DNA of 64,000 bases, from positions 1-64,000 of the forward strand of contig NZ_JAJALK010000023.1 of assembly GCF_020523825.1 (NCBI RefSeq), written 5' to 3'. This DNA is from Methylobacterium brachiatum (GTDB lineage Bacteria; Pseudomonadota; Alphaproteobacteria; Rhizobiales; Beijerinckiaceae). How positions within the stretch are numbered: position 1 is the first letter of the stretch; the number at the start of each line of letters is the position of its first letter. The notes under the pieces were generated by a model. That model was not told the DNA's origin and made no database searches. It saw only the letters and a program-made list of their open reading frames with translations. The position numbers and the translations under genes were made by a program. This document shows positions 7,647-16,311 of the stretch, in pieces.

Positions 7647-10454
7647 TCACGCCTCGCGCGGCGGCGGTGCGGCGACCAGGGCCTCCAGGCCCTCGGCCCT
7701 GAGCATGGCGACGTCGCCCGCGAACACGTCCAGCATCGCCTTCCGGATCGCGGCCTGGCGGTCGGGCTGCGTCACCCGGGTGCCGGTGAGATCGGTGACG
7801 TAGAAGACGTCCACCGCCCGCTCGCCGAAGGTCGCCACGTGGGCGGAGGTGATGTTGAGCGAGAGCCGGCCGAACGCCGTGGTCAGCTCGTAGAGGAGGC
7901 CGGGCCGGTCGAGGCCGGTCACCTCCACCACGGTCTCGCGGGAGGACAGGGCGTTGTCGATCCCGACATCCGGCGGCACCAGGAAGGTCTTGGCCCGGGC
8001 GCTGGTCGGCGGGTGCTTGTCGGCCACGAGGTCGGCGATGCGGATCTCGCCCTTCAGGGCGCGCTCGATCGCCGCCGTGATGCGCTTGGTCCGGCGCAGC
8101 TCGTCGTCGTCGCGCTCGAAGGCCCGGGAGATGAAGATCGTATCGAGGGCGAAGCCGTCGGTGGTGGTGAAGATCTGGGCGTCGACGATGTTGCTGCCAG
8201 CCGCCGCGCAGGCGCCGGTGATGATCGCGAGCAGGCGCGGGTGGTCCGGCGAGTAGATCGTGATCTCGGTCACCCCGCGCACCGGGTCGAGCGCCACGTC
8301 GGTGGCGCTGGTCCGGCCCTCGCTCAGCACGTCGCGCAGGAAGATCGCGTTCTTGATCTGCCGGGGGCTGTCGACCTTCAGCCAGTAGGCCTGGCCGTGG
8401 CGCGCCGCGTAGGCGTCGAACTCTTCGGAGGCCCAGCCGGGCAGCTGCTCGCGCAGGCTCATCTGCACGAGGCGCACCCGGTCGGTGCGGGCGATCTCGG
8501 AATGGCCGCCCGAGAGGAACACCTCGGTCTCGTCGTAGAGGGTGCGGACCAGGGTGCCCTTCCAGGCGGTCCACACGCCGGGACCGACCGCGCTGATGTC
8601 GGCCACGGTCAGGATGGTCAGGAGCTTGAGCCGCTCCAGGCTCTGCACCACCGAGGCGAAGCGCTCGATCGTCTTGGCGTCCGAGAGGTCGCGGCTCTGC
8701 GCGGTCATCGACATCAGCAGGTGATGCTCGACCAGCCAGGTCACGGTCTCGGTCTCGGCTTCGCTCAGGCCGAAGCGCGGGCAGAGCTTTTCCGCGATCG
8801 CGGCCCCCGCGATGGAGTGGTCCTCGGGCCGGCCCTTGGCGATGTCGTGCAGCAGGATCGCCACGTAGAGCGCCGTGCGGTTGTGGATCGTGTGCACGAG
8901 GCGCGAGACCAGCGGGTAGGCCTCCTCGGCGCGGCCCGATTCGATCGCCGCCAAGATGCCGACGGTGCGCAGCAGGTGCTCGTCCACCGTGAAGTGGTGG
9001 TACATGTTGAACTGCATCATCGCGACGATGCGGCCGAAATCCGGGATGAACCGGCCGAGCACGCCAGCCTCGTTCATCTCGCGCAGGGCCTCCTCGGGGG
9101 CGTTGCGCGAGGTCAGGATGTCGATGAACAGCCGGTTGGCCTCCGGGTCCGCCCGCAGGGTCGGGGTGATGAGGCGTCGCGACCGGTTCGCGAGCCGCTT
9201 GGCATCCGGATGGATCGCCAGGTTGTGCCGGTCGGCCAGCCAGAACAGCCGGATCAGGTTGACCGGATCGCGCTCGAACGCGTCCTCGGCCCGCAGGTTC
9301 ACCCGGCCGTGGTCGATCCAGAAATCCTCGGCCTCGATGGCGGTGGCGCGGAACCGGTCGCGGAACCGGCCGATCCAGCGGTCGAGCACCGGCGTGCGCT
9401 TGGCATGGCGCGCCTCCAATTCGGCGCAGACGATGGCGGTGAGGTCGCCGACATCCTTGGCGACCCGGAAATACGCCTTCATGAAGCGCTCGACGCCGGA
9501 CAGGCCGCCGCGGGCCTCGTAGCCGAAGCGCTCGGCGATCCGCGGCTGCAGGCCGAAGGACAGCCGTTCCTCCGACCGCTTGGTGACGAAGTGCATGTGG
9601 CAGCGGACCCGCCACAGGAACTCCTCGCAGCGCTCGAACAGCGCGTATTCCTCCGGGGTGAACAGCCCGGCGCCCACGAGCTCGATCTGGTCGCGCACCC
9701 GGTAGGTGTACTTGGCGATCCAGAACAGCGTGTTCAGGTCGCGCAGGCCGCCCTTGCCGTCCTTGACGTTGGGCTCGACCAGGTAGCGCGAGGAGCCGGC
9801 CTTCGAGACCCGGGCGTCGCGCTCGCGCAGCTTCGCGTCCACGAACTCGGCGGCCGAGCCGACCACCAGCTCGGCGTCGAAACGCGTCACCAGCTCCTCG
9901 AACAGGATCCGCGTGCCGAACAGGTAGCGCGCCTCCAGGAGCGCGGTGCGGATCGTCATGTCCGCCTTGGCCTCGCGGAGGCATTCCTCCACGGAGCGGG
10001 TGGCGTGGCCGACCTTCAGCTTCAGATCCCACAGGACGTAGAGCATCGCCTCGACGACGCTCTCGGACCAGGCGGTCTGCTTGTAGGGCAGCAGGAACAG
10101 CAGATCGATGTCCGAGCCCGGCGCCATCGTGCCCCGGCCGTAGCCGCCGGTGGCGACCACGGCGAGCTGCTCGCCGGTCGAGGGGTTGTCGTTGGGGTAG
10201 AGCTGCCGGACCACCGCGTCGTGGATCGTCCGCACCACGGCGTCGGTCAGATCCGACAAAGCCTGCGCGCAGCGGAGCCCGTTGCGGTCCTCAAGCAGCT
10301 GGGCCTCGGCGGCGCGATGGCCCTCCTCGATGACGCGGCGCAGCTCGGGCACGAGCAGGGCGCGCAGCTTGGTCGGCTCGCGGGCATCGCGGTCGAGGTT
10401 GTCGAGAACCGTTTGAAGGGCGGCGGCGGGATCGAACATGCCCCCCGTTAGCAT
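7647..10454 (-). CDS. glnD: Bifunctional uridylyltransferase/uridylyl-removing enzyme GlnD
   Basis: 935 aa, the glutamine sensor that uridylylates and de-uridylylates PII proteins. Domains in order: nucleotidyltransferase with GSDIDLLFLLPY near residue 110, linker, HD hydrolase domain (LLHDIAKGRPEDHS, about 525-540), and two C-terminal ACT domains (about 725-800 and 840-920) that bind glutamine. Length and order are complete. An ATG five codons downstream (10439) is an alternative start; the first has TAGG 7 bases upstream. In many rhizobia glnD lies near mviN or mutS; neither is here. Confidence 0.96.
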   Translation of the reverse strand: MLTGGMFDPAAALQTVLDNLDRDAREPTKLRALLVPELRRVIEEGHRAAEAQLLEDRNGLRCAQALSDLTDAVVRTIHDAVVRQLYPNDNPSTGEQLAVVATGGYGRGTMAPGSDIDLLFLLPYKQTAWSESVVEAMLYVLWDLKLKVGHATRSVEECLREAKADMTIRTALLEARYLFGTRILFEELVTRFDAELVVGSAAEFVDAKLRERDARVSKAGSSRYLVEPNVKDGKGGLRDLNTLFWIAKYTYRVRDQIELVGAGLFTPEEYALFERCEEFLWRVRCHMHFVTKRSEERLSFGLQPRIAERFGYEARGGLSGVERFMKAYFRVAKDVGDLTAIVCAELEARHAKRTPVLDRWIGRFRDRFRATAIEAEDFWIDHGRVNLRAEDAFERDPVNLIRLFWLADRHNLAIHPDAKRLANRSRRLITPTLRADPEANRLFIDILTSRNAPEEALREMNEAGVLGRFIPDFGRIVAMMQFNMYHHFTVDEHLLRTVGILAAIESGRAEEAYPLVSRLVHTIHNRTALYVAILLHDIAKGRPEDHSIAGAAIAEKLCPRFGLSEAETETVTWLVEHHLLMSMTAQSRDLSDAKTIERFASVVQSLERLKLLTILTVADISAVGPGVWTAWKGTLVRTLYDETEVFLSGGHSEIARTDRVRLVQMSLREQLPGWASEEFDAYAARHGQAYWLKVDSPRQIKNAIFLRDVLSEGRTSATDVALDPVRGVTEITIYSPDHPRLLAIITGACAAAGSNIVDAQIFTTTDGFALDTIFISRAFERDDDELRRTKRITAAIERALKGEIRIADLVADKHPPTSARAKTFLVPPDVGIDNALSSRETVVEVTGLDRPGLLYELTTAFGRLSLNITSAHVATFGERAVDVFYVTDLTGTRVTQPDRQAAIRKAMLDVFAGDVAMLRAEGLEALVAAPPPREA

Positions 10455-10515
10455 GATATGCCTACGCCGCCAGCCGTGCGTCGAAGGACCGGCGCGCCGG
10501 CGCGGAATGCCACCG

Positions 10516-12051
10516 CTATTCCGCGGCCGGGAGATTCAGGGCCAGCAGCCGCGCGGTGCGCGGGCGGCCGGGCGCCCCCGGCGCCGAGTCGTTCGCGCGC
10601 CGCCGTGCATCGGCGATGGCCGCGTGGACGCCGTCCACCGCCAGGATGAGCGCGCTCACCGTCCGGGCGTCGATGCTGCGCTCCCGGGCGTAGCAGACGA
10701 CATCGGCCACGAGCCCGTCGGTCTCGACCGCGATGGCGTCGAGCTCGGCCGTGGTCGTGGCCGCCCGGACCTCGCGCATGATGTCGAGCAGGCGGTCGAG
10801 CACGATGTCGATCCGCTCCCGGCGCTTGCGCGCCAGCCGCTGCCCGATCCAGGCGATGCCGGAGCCGATCGTGCCGCCGAAGAAGGCGAGCAGGTAGATG
10901 TAATCCTCGTAGCGATCGAGGAAGGTCTGCTGCTCACGCTCGAAATAGTCGACCGCGCCCGGGTGGTTCGGCAGGCGCGCCGAGGTCGCCGCGACCGTGG
11001 TGTCGAAATCGGGCGCCTTCATCAGCTTGGCGGCCGGGGCCGCGGCGGCGAGCCGCGAGCGCCACTCGAACAGGTGCTGCGTCGCCGAGGCGATCGCGAC
11101 CCGGCTCACCGAACCCCGCGCCATCAGTCGATAGGAGGCGCCGACGGTGCGGACTTCCTCGTCCGGGCGCTTCGGGCGGCCGCCGAAGGTCCCCGCCGGG
11201 ATGGTCACCGCCTGCAATTCCGGGAAGCGCTGCAGGATCGCGTCCCCGTCCGGGATCGACACGAAGCCGATCTTGCGCTCGGGGGAGCCCAGCTCGATGG
11301 CCCGCACCACCGCGCCGGCGATCTTCGAGGCGGGGCTCGCGATCACCGCCACCGCGTCGACCCGCTTCTCGGCGATCGCGGCCGTGACCTCGCCGATCTT
11401 CAGCGGCACCACCTGCACGTGGCCGGCGGCGATCTCGGCCTCGGTCGCGGGATCGGCCTCCGGCGCCTCCGCCATCGGGCTGTCCGGCAGGAGGTCGTAG
11501 AAGGAGAGCAGGTTGGTCAGGAACGGCAGGTCGGCGCCGTGGCGCACGACGACGCCGAGCCGCTTGCGGGCCAGCGCCGGGACGTCCTCGATCTCGGACG
11601 CCTCGGGCGCCGCGATCACCAGGGCCTCGTCGTGCAGGATCGCCAGGGTCAGGCCGTTTTCCGGCAGGAACACGTCCGGCCGCACCACCGCGAGGTCGGC
11701 GCGGTTGCGCTGGAGCGCCAGGGCGCTGTCGCGCACGTCGGAGAACCGGACGACCTTGAGCCGGACGTCCTCACGGCTCCGGTCGAGGGCGCTGGCATAG
11801 GCCTCGATCAGGGCGGCCTCGGCGCCGTCCTGGGGGCCGACCGCGACCGTCAGCGTGGTCGGGCGCGACAGATAGACGATCCCGGCCGCGATCGCGGCCA
11901 GCCCGAAGGCCAACAGGACGAGGAGCCACTCGCGGCGCATCACGATCGTCGCCGCGGCGCGCAGGCGTCGCCGCCACGGGCCGTGGTTGAGATCCGGCGT
12001 AGGGCGTTGGTCCGGACCATGGCCGAGCCTGTCGCGTTGCGCGCGTTCCAT
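10516..12051 (-). CDS. TAXI family solute-binding protein with two membrane anchors, 511 aa
   Basis: An N-terminal membrane helix (about 40-62) leads into a TAXI-type substrate-binding domain (about 65-350; recognisable stretches are TLTVAVGPQDG, RADLAVVRPDV and AGTFGG). A second membrane helix (YIYLLAFFGGTIGSGIAWIG, about 390-410) then leads to a roughly 100-residue helical cytoplasmic tail. Ordinary TAXI proteins are about 320 aa and free in the periplasm. No TRAP permease gene lies nearby, so a receptor-like role is possible. The start at 12051 is preferred over an in-frame ATG at 12108, which would run into recX. Divergent from recX. Confidence 0.75.
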   Translation of the reverse strand: MERAQRDRLGHGPDQRPTPDLNHGPWRRRLRAAATIVMRREWLLVLLAFGLAAIAAGIVYLSRPTTLTVAVGPQDGAEAALIEAYASALDRSREDVRLKVVRFSDVRDSALALQRNRADLAVVRPDVFLPENGLTLAILHDEALVIAAPEASEIEDVPALARKRLGVVVRHGADLPFLTNLLSFYDLLPDSPMAEAPEADPATEAEIAAGHVQVVPLKIGEVTAAIAEKRVDAVAVIASPASKIAGAVVRAIELGSPERKIGFVSIPDGDAILQRFPELQAVTIPAGTFGGRPKRPDEEVRTVGASYRLMARGSVSRVAIASATQHLFEWRSRLAAAAPAAKLMKAPDFDTTVAATSARLPNHPGAVDYFEREQQTFLDRYEDYIYLLAFFGGTIGSGIAWIGQRLARKRRERIDIVLDRLLDIMREVRAATTTAELDAIAVETDGLVADVVCYARERSIDARTVSALILAVDGVHAAIADARRRANDSAPGAPGRPRTARLLALNLPAAE

Positions 12052-12095
12052 CCCCAAGTCATGGAACGCAAACCTGTCGAGATCGTGAAGAACCG

Positions 12096-12710
12096 GTGAA
12101 ACCCCCATTCGTTGCAGAGTCCGGGCCAGACGGCCGCCCCGCGTACAAGGACCGGCCCGCCGAGCGTCGGCCGCCCGGCCCGGTCAGCGCGGCCTGGCTG
12201 CAACGGGTCGCGCTCTACTATCTCGAGCGCTACAGCGCCTCGACCGAGATGCTGCGCCGGACCCTGGCGCGGCGGGTCGACAAGCGCGCGCGGCTGCGCG
12301 GCGAGGATCCGGCCCCCTTCGCCGAGCTGATCGACGCCACCGTGGCGCGGGCGGTCTCGGCCGGGCTGGTGGACGACGTCCGCTTTGCCGACATGCGCCT
12401 CGCCACCCTGCGACGCCGCGGCACGTCGAGCCGGGGCGCCGCGGCGAAGCTCGCCGCCAAGGGGGTGCCCCGCGACGTGGTCGAGGCGGCCATGCAGGCC
12501 GAGCGCGACGCGATCCCCGACGTGGAAGCCGCCGATATCGAGCTGCAGGCCGCCCGCGCCTACGCCAAGCGACGGCGCCTCGGGATCCACCGCAGGCCCG
12601 ACACGCGGGCCCTGCATCGCGACCGCGACCTCGGCGCCCTGGCCCGCGCCGGCTTTTCCTACGACCTCGCCCGTCGCGTGGTCGATGCCGACCCGGACGA
12701 GATGGAGTGA
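12096..12710 (+). CDS. recX: Regulatory protein RecX
   Basis: 204 aa, GTG start with GAAGAA about 5 bases upstream. RecX binds RecA filaments and limits recombination activity. The three-helix repeat pattern is visible: ALYYLERYSAS..LRRTLARRV, then VDDVRFADMRLATLRRRG..SR and VPRDVVEAAM, ending with the C-terminal YDLARRVVD. The alphaproteobacterial form is longer than the E. coli one. No recA is adjacent. It is transcribed away from the TAXI gene across a gap of about 44 bp that must hold both promoters. Confidence 0.88.
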   Translation: MKPPFVAESGPDGRPAYKDRPAERRPPGPVSAAWLQRVALYYLERYSASTEMLRRTLARRVDKRARLRGEDPAPFAELIDATVARAVSAGLVDDVRFADMRLATLRRRGTSSRGAAAKLAAKGVPRDVVEAAMQAERDAIPDVEAADIELQAARAYAKRRRLGIHRRPDTRALHRDRDLGALARAGFSYDLARRVVDADPDEME

Positions 12711-13028
12711 TCCATCGGGTCGGGGGCTTGGACCGCTTCGGCGCGCTGCCGTCCGCGCTTCGGACGCATTCGGACGACCTTCGGCACTGCGCTCGCCGGC
12801 CGCAGGTCGTCCGGTTCCGAGTCGGTCATCTCGGGATTATGGAGGCGCCGCAGCCCCATCGTTCGGCGTGTAGCCGGGATCGAGGCGCTCCCGGGCGAAA
12901 CTGCTGAGCGCCGATCAGACGGTGTTCGCCGGTCTCTGGATCAGCCCTACTGCATCGCGGGCAAGCTGATCCAATTTCCCCTGGCCTTTACTTCTTTCGC
13001 CAGTTCGATCTTGACTGCACATCGACGA
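12711..13028. other. Intergenic region with a possible gene remnant
   Basis: No complete gene. On the minus strand a 25-codon frame ending at 12837 reads Phe-Ala-Arg-Glu-Arg-Leu-Asp-Pro-Gly-Tyr-Thr-Pro-Asn-Asp and a stop, with an in-frame stop just upstream; it looks like the severed tail of a protein. An inverted repeat GGATCAG/CTGATCC lies at about 12938-12972. Confidence 0.35.
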
Positions 13029-13968
13029 TTACTGAAGAATGACCTCATATTTATCGTCCCGGCGTGGATTTATGACACGGGTTTCGAACCAGTTGTCGTC
13101 AGCGCTCTCGGTCGGAGGATTGGCAACATAGGCCATGACCGGATTGTCGCCCGAGAAATCGATATGACCGCTCCAGAAAAAACAATTCGTTGACGGCCGA
13201 AAATCCGAGCGAAAAGACGCTGAGGTTTTAGAAAGACTGTCTCTTCTTTCACGGATGCTGCTGATGGGCTGATCAGCGTCGTAACCTTTTGATGTCAGCG
13301 CACGTTTAAGTCTCTCTATATATTCTCAGTTTGATTATTCAATTCAGATTCGAGTCGCTTGCGCTCGGCCGTAAAATTCGAGCGATCCGCATCAGAAATA
13401 TCCCCGTCCCTCAGTTTCTTCCAGATATTGCTCAATGAAAATTCTACCGGATTCGTCGGTTCAATGGTCTTTGCTCTCCAGTGAAGACCATCAATTTCAA
13501 GGCTCTGAATAGCAATTTTGTAGCGGCATTCGGCGATCCGATTGCTAAAACAAACGTATTGGCTTGCCTCTCCTCGAATTCAGGAGGCTGTTGGTGGCCG
13601 CGGATTGTAGTGCCCTCAGTCGTATCCGGGTAAAATACGATATTACCATTCAATACCTGGAACGATAATTTGTTGGAGTAGCAGGAATAAGATATATCTT
13701 CAAAAGCGAGAACCATCTTCCTTGGCGTGAATGCGCTCCATGCCATAGGCTCTAACGAGCGATCGTCGCTCCCATCAAATGCAACAATTGGCCGATATTC
13801 ATTAATTTCATATATATCGAAGCGAATTAACGGTTGAGAATATGAAGCTGTTCCCTTCAACAATAACAGGGCCAGAACAAATACCCGGACCGTGTGTCCC
13901 CCGTTCGGGTCGCCTCGGCTGTTTTCGCGGGGGAAGGCCCGCCTTTTCCTTGGCGGACCTTCACTCAA
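13029..13968 (-). pseudogene. Frameshifted exported-protein gene, three frame segments
   Basis: Three consecutive minus-strand segments in different frames read as one natural protein of about 300 residues. Segment one (about 13968-13570) has a signal-peptide-like FVLALLLLKGTAS and continues to QPPEFEE. Segment two (about 13590-13316) has no start codon and contains CRYKIAIQSLEIDG and IWKKLRDGDISDADRS. Segment three (about 13322-13029), also without a start, runs from RLKRALTSKGYDADQP to DDNWFETRVINP and a TAA. Each change is one frameshift. The first segment can start only at TTG 13968, which is also unusual. Lower GC than its neighbours suggests foreign origin. Family not recognised. Confidence 0.55.
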
Positions 13969-14135
13969 TATGTGAATCAGAGGCTTGTTGCAGGAGCAGG
14001 ATCAACACACCGGAAGTACTGCAGTTCCGGTGCTATTGTTCGCAAAAGCATTTGATCGATTATTCCCTTGCCTGCGTGATAAGTTTTATTGAGTGATATC
14101 CGTGGGGCGCGATAAAGGGCCTTTGATATCGTACC

Positions 14136-14657
14136 TTAGACATAGGTCGTCGCACCTAAGCCGCGGTCGGTGGGGTCAGTTGGAGCTGGCGTTGAATCTT
14201 GGGCCGATGTTGAGCCGTTTCCGTCCCCACTCCCGACTCCGACAGCAGGCGTTCCACCCACTCCAATGCTTCCGCTGCCGTCGCTGCTACCGGATGAACC
14301 GCCAGGGCCAACTGAAATGTCACGCGAATTCACATCATCATCCACGCTTTGCGGCCGTAAAACACTGTCCCCACTGTTCGAGCGCGAAGCCGTGTCCTGA
14401 TATGCCCGGTTCGCCGCCGACACGCTCTGACTACCGCCGTTCCCCTGTTGGGATGGCGCTGTTGAGCCGTCCGTGCTGGCAAGGCTCAGGATTGCATCGC
14501 CCTGTCGGGGCGAGACAGTTTGCGCGGGGCGCGGATCGGCGGACTGGTTGCTGGGCTCGGTTTTGACAGCGTCCGACCGATTGTTGTCGGAGCTGGCTAC
14601 CAAGTCTGGGACGATGCGAGCTTGTGAGGCGGATGCCGGAGCGATGGTGGCACTCAT
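14136..14657 (-). CDS. Ser/Gly-rich hypothetical protein, 173 aa
   Basis: The ATG has a strong AGGAG ribosome-binding site 7 bases upstream, which argues that it is translated. The sequence is low complexity: serine, glycine, alanine, asparagine and aspartate dominate, with a GPGGSSGSSDGSGSIG run near residue 125. No hydrophobic signal or membrane segment is evident, so it is probably a disordered cytoplasmic or non-classically exported protein. No family recognised. It sits alone in an AT-richer patch next to the frameshifted gene. Confidence 0.5.
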   Translation of the reverse strand: MSATIAPASASQARIVPDLVASSDNNRSDAVKTEPSNQSADPRPAQTVSPRQGDAILSLASTDGSTAPSQQGNGGSQSVSAANRAYQDTASRSNSGDSVLRPQSVDDDVNSRDISVGPGGSSGSSDGSGSIGVGGTPAVGVGSGDGNGSTSAQDSTPAPTDPTDRGLGATTYV

Positions 14658-15099
14658 CAGACAACTCCTGTTCAAGCGACCCGGAGGACCGAGTCGAGTT
14701 CAAATATAGCCCCCAATTATGTAGACGAATCCGCCAGATGCCAGCGTCATGCTTGGTTTAGTCCATTTTTCGGCACCCATTAGGTGCCTCAGGCGAGTTT
14801 CTTCGTCCACAAGACATAACAATGGAACGCGATGCCAAGGAATCAAGTGCGCGTCTGCATTTTGTCATTCTAATATTGGTTCCGTACTTCATTAGTTCTT
14901 ATGTGTAAATTATTTATCTTTAATCCTTCAGGGCAAGTACTATACTATACGAAAAGCATTGTCCTGCCTTGGCATTCTGAGCAGGACGCCATGCGGAAAC
15001 GAGCCAGGGGATTGCCTGCGCTCGGGGTGCGGCATCGCGGACGGGGGCCGGACGCCGGTCGGCCTTGCCTCTTGAGGCCTCTCGTTCATTGTCTGTTCG
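14658..15099. other. AT-rich intergenic region
   Basis: Noticeably AT-rich for this genome, especially 14860-14960. I see no gene. An inverted repeat GTCCTGC (14961-14967) and GCAGGAC (14981-14987) could be a terminator or part of a repeat. The promoter of the following radical SAM gene probably lies here, but I cannot assign it with confidence. Confidence 0.4.
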
Positions 15100-16311
15100 A
15101 TGGACGAGACCCTGGCCAAGAAACTGCGCATCCTGGCTGATGCCGCCAAATACGACGCCTCCTGCGCCTCCTCGGCGGCGCCGAAGCGCGCGGCAGGGAA
15201 GGATGGGCTGGGCTCCACCACCGGGGCGGGCATCTGCCACGCCTACACGCCGGATGGGCGCTGCGTCTCGCTGCTGAAGATCCTGCTGACCAATTGGTGC
15301 CTGTTCGACTGCGCTTATTGCATCAACCGGCGCTCCTCGAATGTCCGGCGGGCGAAATTTTCCGTCGAGGAGGTCGTGAACCTCACCCTCAACTTCTACC
15401 GGCGCAACTACATCGAGGGCCTGTTCCTGTCGTCCGGCATCATCAAGTCGCCGGACCACACGATGGAGCTGCTGACCCGGGTGGCGAAGTCGCTCCGGCG
15501 CGATCACGGCTTCGCCGGCTACATCCATCTCAAGTCGATCCCGGAGGCGAGCCCCTGGCTGATCGAGGAGGCCGGCCTCTACGCCGACCGGCTCTCGATC
15601 AATGTCGAGCTTCCCACCGAGGCGAGCCTGGAGCGGCTGGCCCCCGAGAAGGACGCCGCCGCGATCCAGAACGCCATGACGCAGATCGGCGAGCGCATCG
15701 TCGAGGCCAAGGCCGAGAAGCGGCGCTTCTCCCCGGCCGGGCATTCGACCCAGGTGATCGTCGGGGCCGACGCCACCACCGACGAGGCGCTGATCCGCAA
15801 GAGCGCGCATCTCTACGGCAGCGTCGGCCTGAAGCGGGTCTATTACTCGGCCTTCAGCCCGATCCCGGACGGGTCGTCGATCCTGCCGCCGAAGCCGCCG
15901 CCGCTCCAGCGGGAGCATCGGCTGTACCAGGCCGACTGGCTGCTGCGGTACTACGAGTTCACCCCCGACGAGGTCGCCGACGCTTCGGACGGCGGCATGC
16001 TCGCCCTCGACATCGATCCGAAGCTCGCCTGGGCGCTCAAGCACCGCGAGAAATTCCCTGTCGACGTCAACAAGGCCGACCGGGAATGGCTGCTGCGGGT
16101 GCCGGGCCTCGGCGCCAAGGCGGTCGACAAGATCGTTCAGGCGCGCCGCCACGCGACCCTGCGCCTCGACGACGTCGCCCGGCTGACCTCGGGGCTGAAA
16201 CGCGCGCGCCCGTTCCTGATCGCCGCCGACCATCGCCCGGTGGGGCTCACCGACCGGCTCGACCTGCGCGAACGCCTGGTCGAGCCGGCCCGGCAGCTGA
16301 GCTTGTTCTGA
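15100..16311 (+). CDS. Putative DNA modification/repair radical SAM protein, 403 aa
   Basis: Radical SAM protein of the type always found linked to UdgX/DUF4130 genes. The 4Fe-4S cluster motif CxxxCxxC is present as Cys67, Cys71 and Cys74 (CLFDCAYC). The barrel follows (FLSSGIIKSPDHTMELL; LSINVELPT). The C terminus has a helix-hairpin-helix DNA-binding motif (LLRVPGLGAKAVDKIV, about 330-350). This suggests a radical reaction on DNA or a nucleotide, but the chemistry is not established to my knowledge. The TGA stop shares its last base with the ATG of the next gene (TGATG), so the two are coupled. Confidence 0.9.
   Translation: MDETLAKKLRILADAAKYDASCASSAAPKRAAGKDGLGSTTGAGICHAYTPDGRCVSLLKILLTNWCLFDCAYCINRRSSNVRRAKFSVEEVVNLTLNFYRRNYIEGLFLSSGIIKSPDHTMELLTRVAKSLRRDHGFAGYIHLKSIPEASPWLIEEAGLYADRLSINVELPTEASLERLAPEKDAAAIQNAMTQIGERIVEAKAEKRRFSPAGHSTQVIVGADATTDEALIRKSAHLYGSVGLKRVYYSAFSPIPDGSSILPPKPPPLQREHRLYQADWLLRYYEFTPDEVADASDGGMLALDIDPKLAWALKHREKFPVDVNKADREWLLRVPGLGAKAVDKIVQARRHATLRLDDVARLTSGLKRARPFLIAADHRPVGLTDRLDLRERLVEPARQLSLF

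Noticed and set aside
7839..10451. Very long open frame antisense to glnD
   Set aside because: High GC creates long antisense frames; it is rich in Arg, Gly and Ala without family motifs, while glnD on the other strand has all its domains.
13011..13193. 60-residue forward frame in the AT-rich patch
   Set aside because: The minus strand shows a more protein-like reading here (third segment of the frameshifted gene).
14901..15140. Forward frame of 79 codons starting in the AT-rich region
   Set aside because: Overlaps the radical SAM start, no ribosome-binding site, composition turns Arg/Gly rich.
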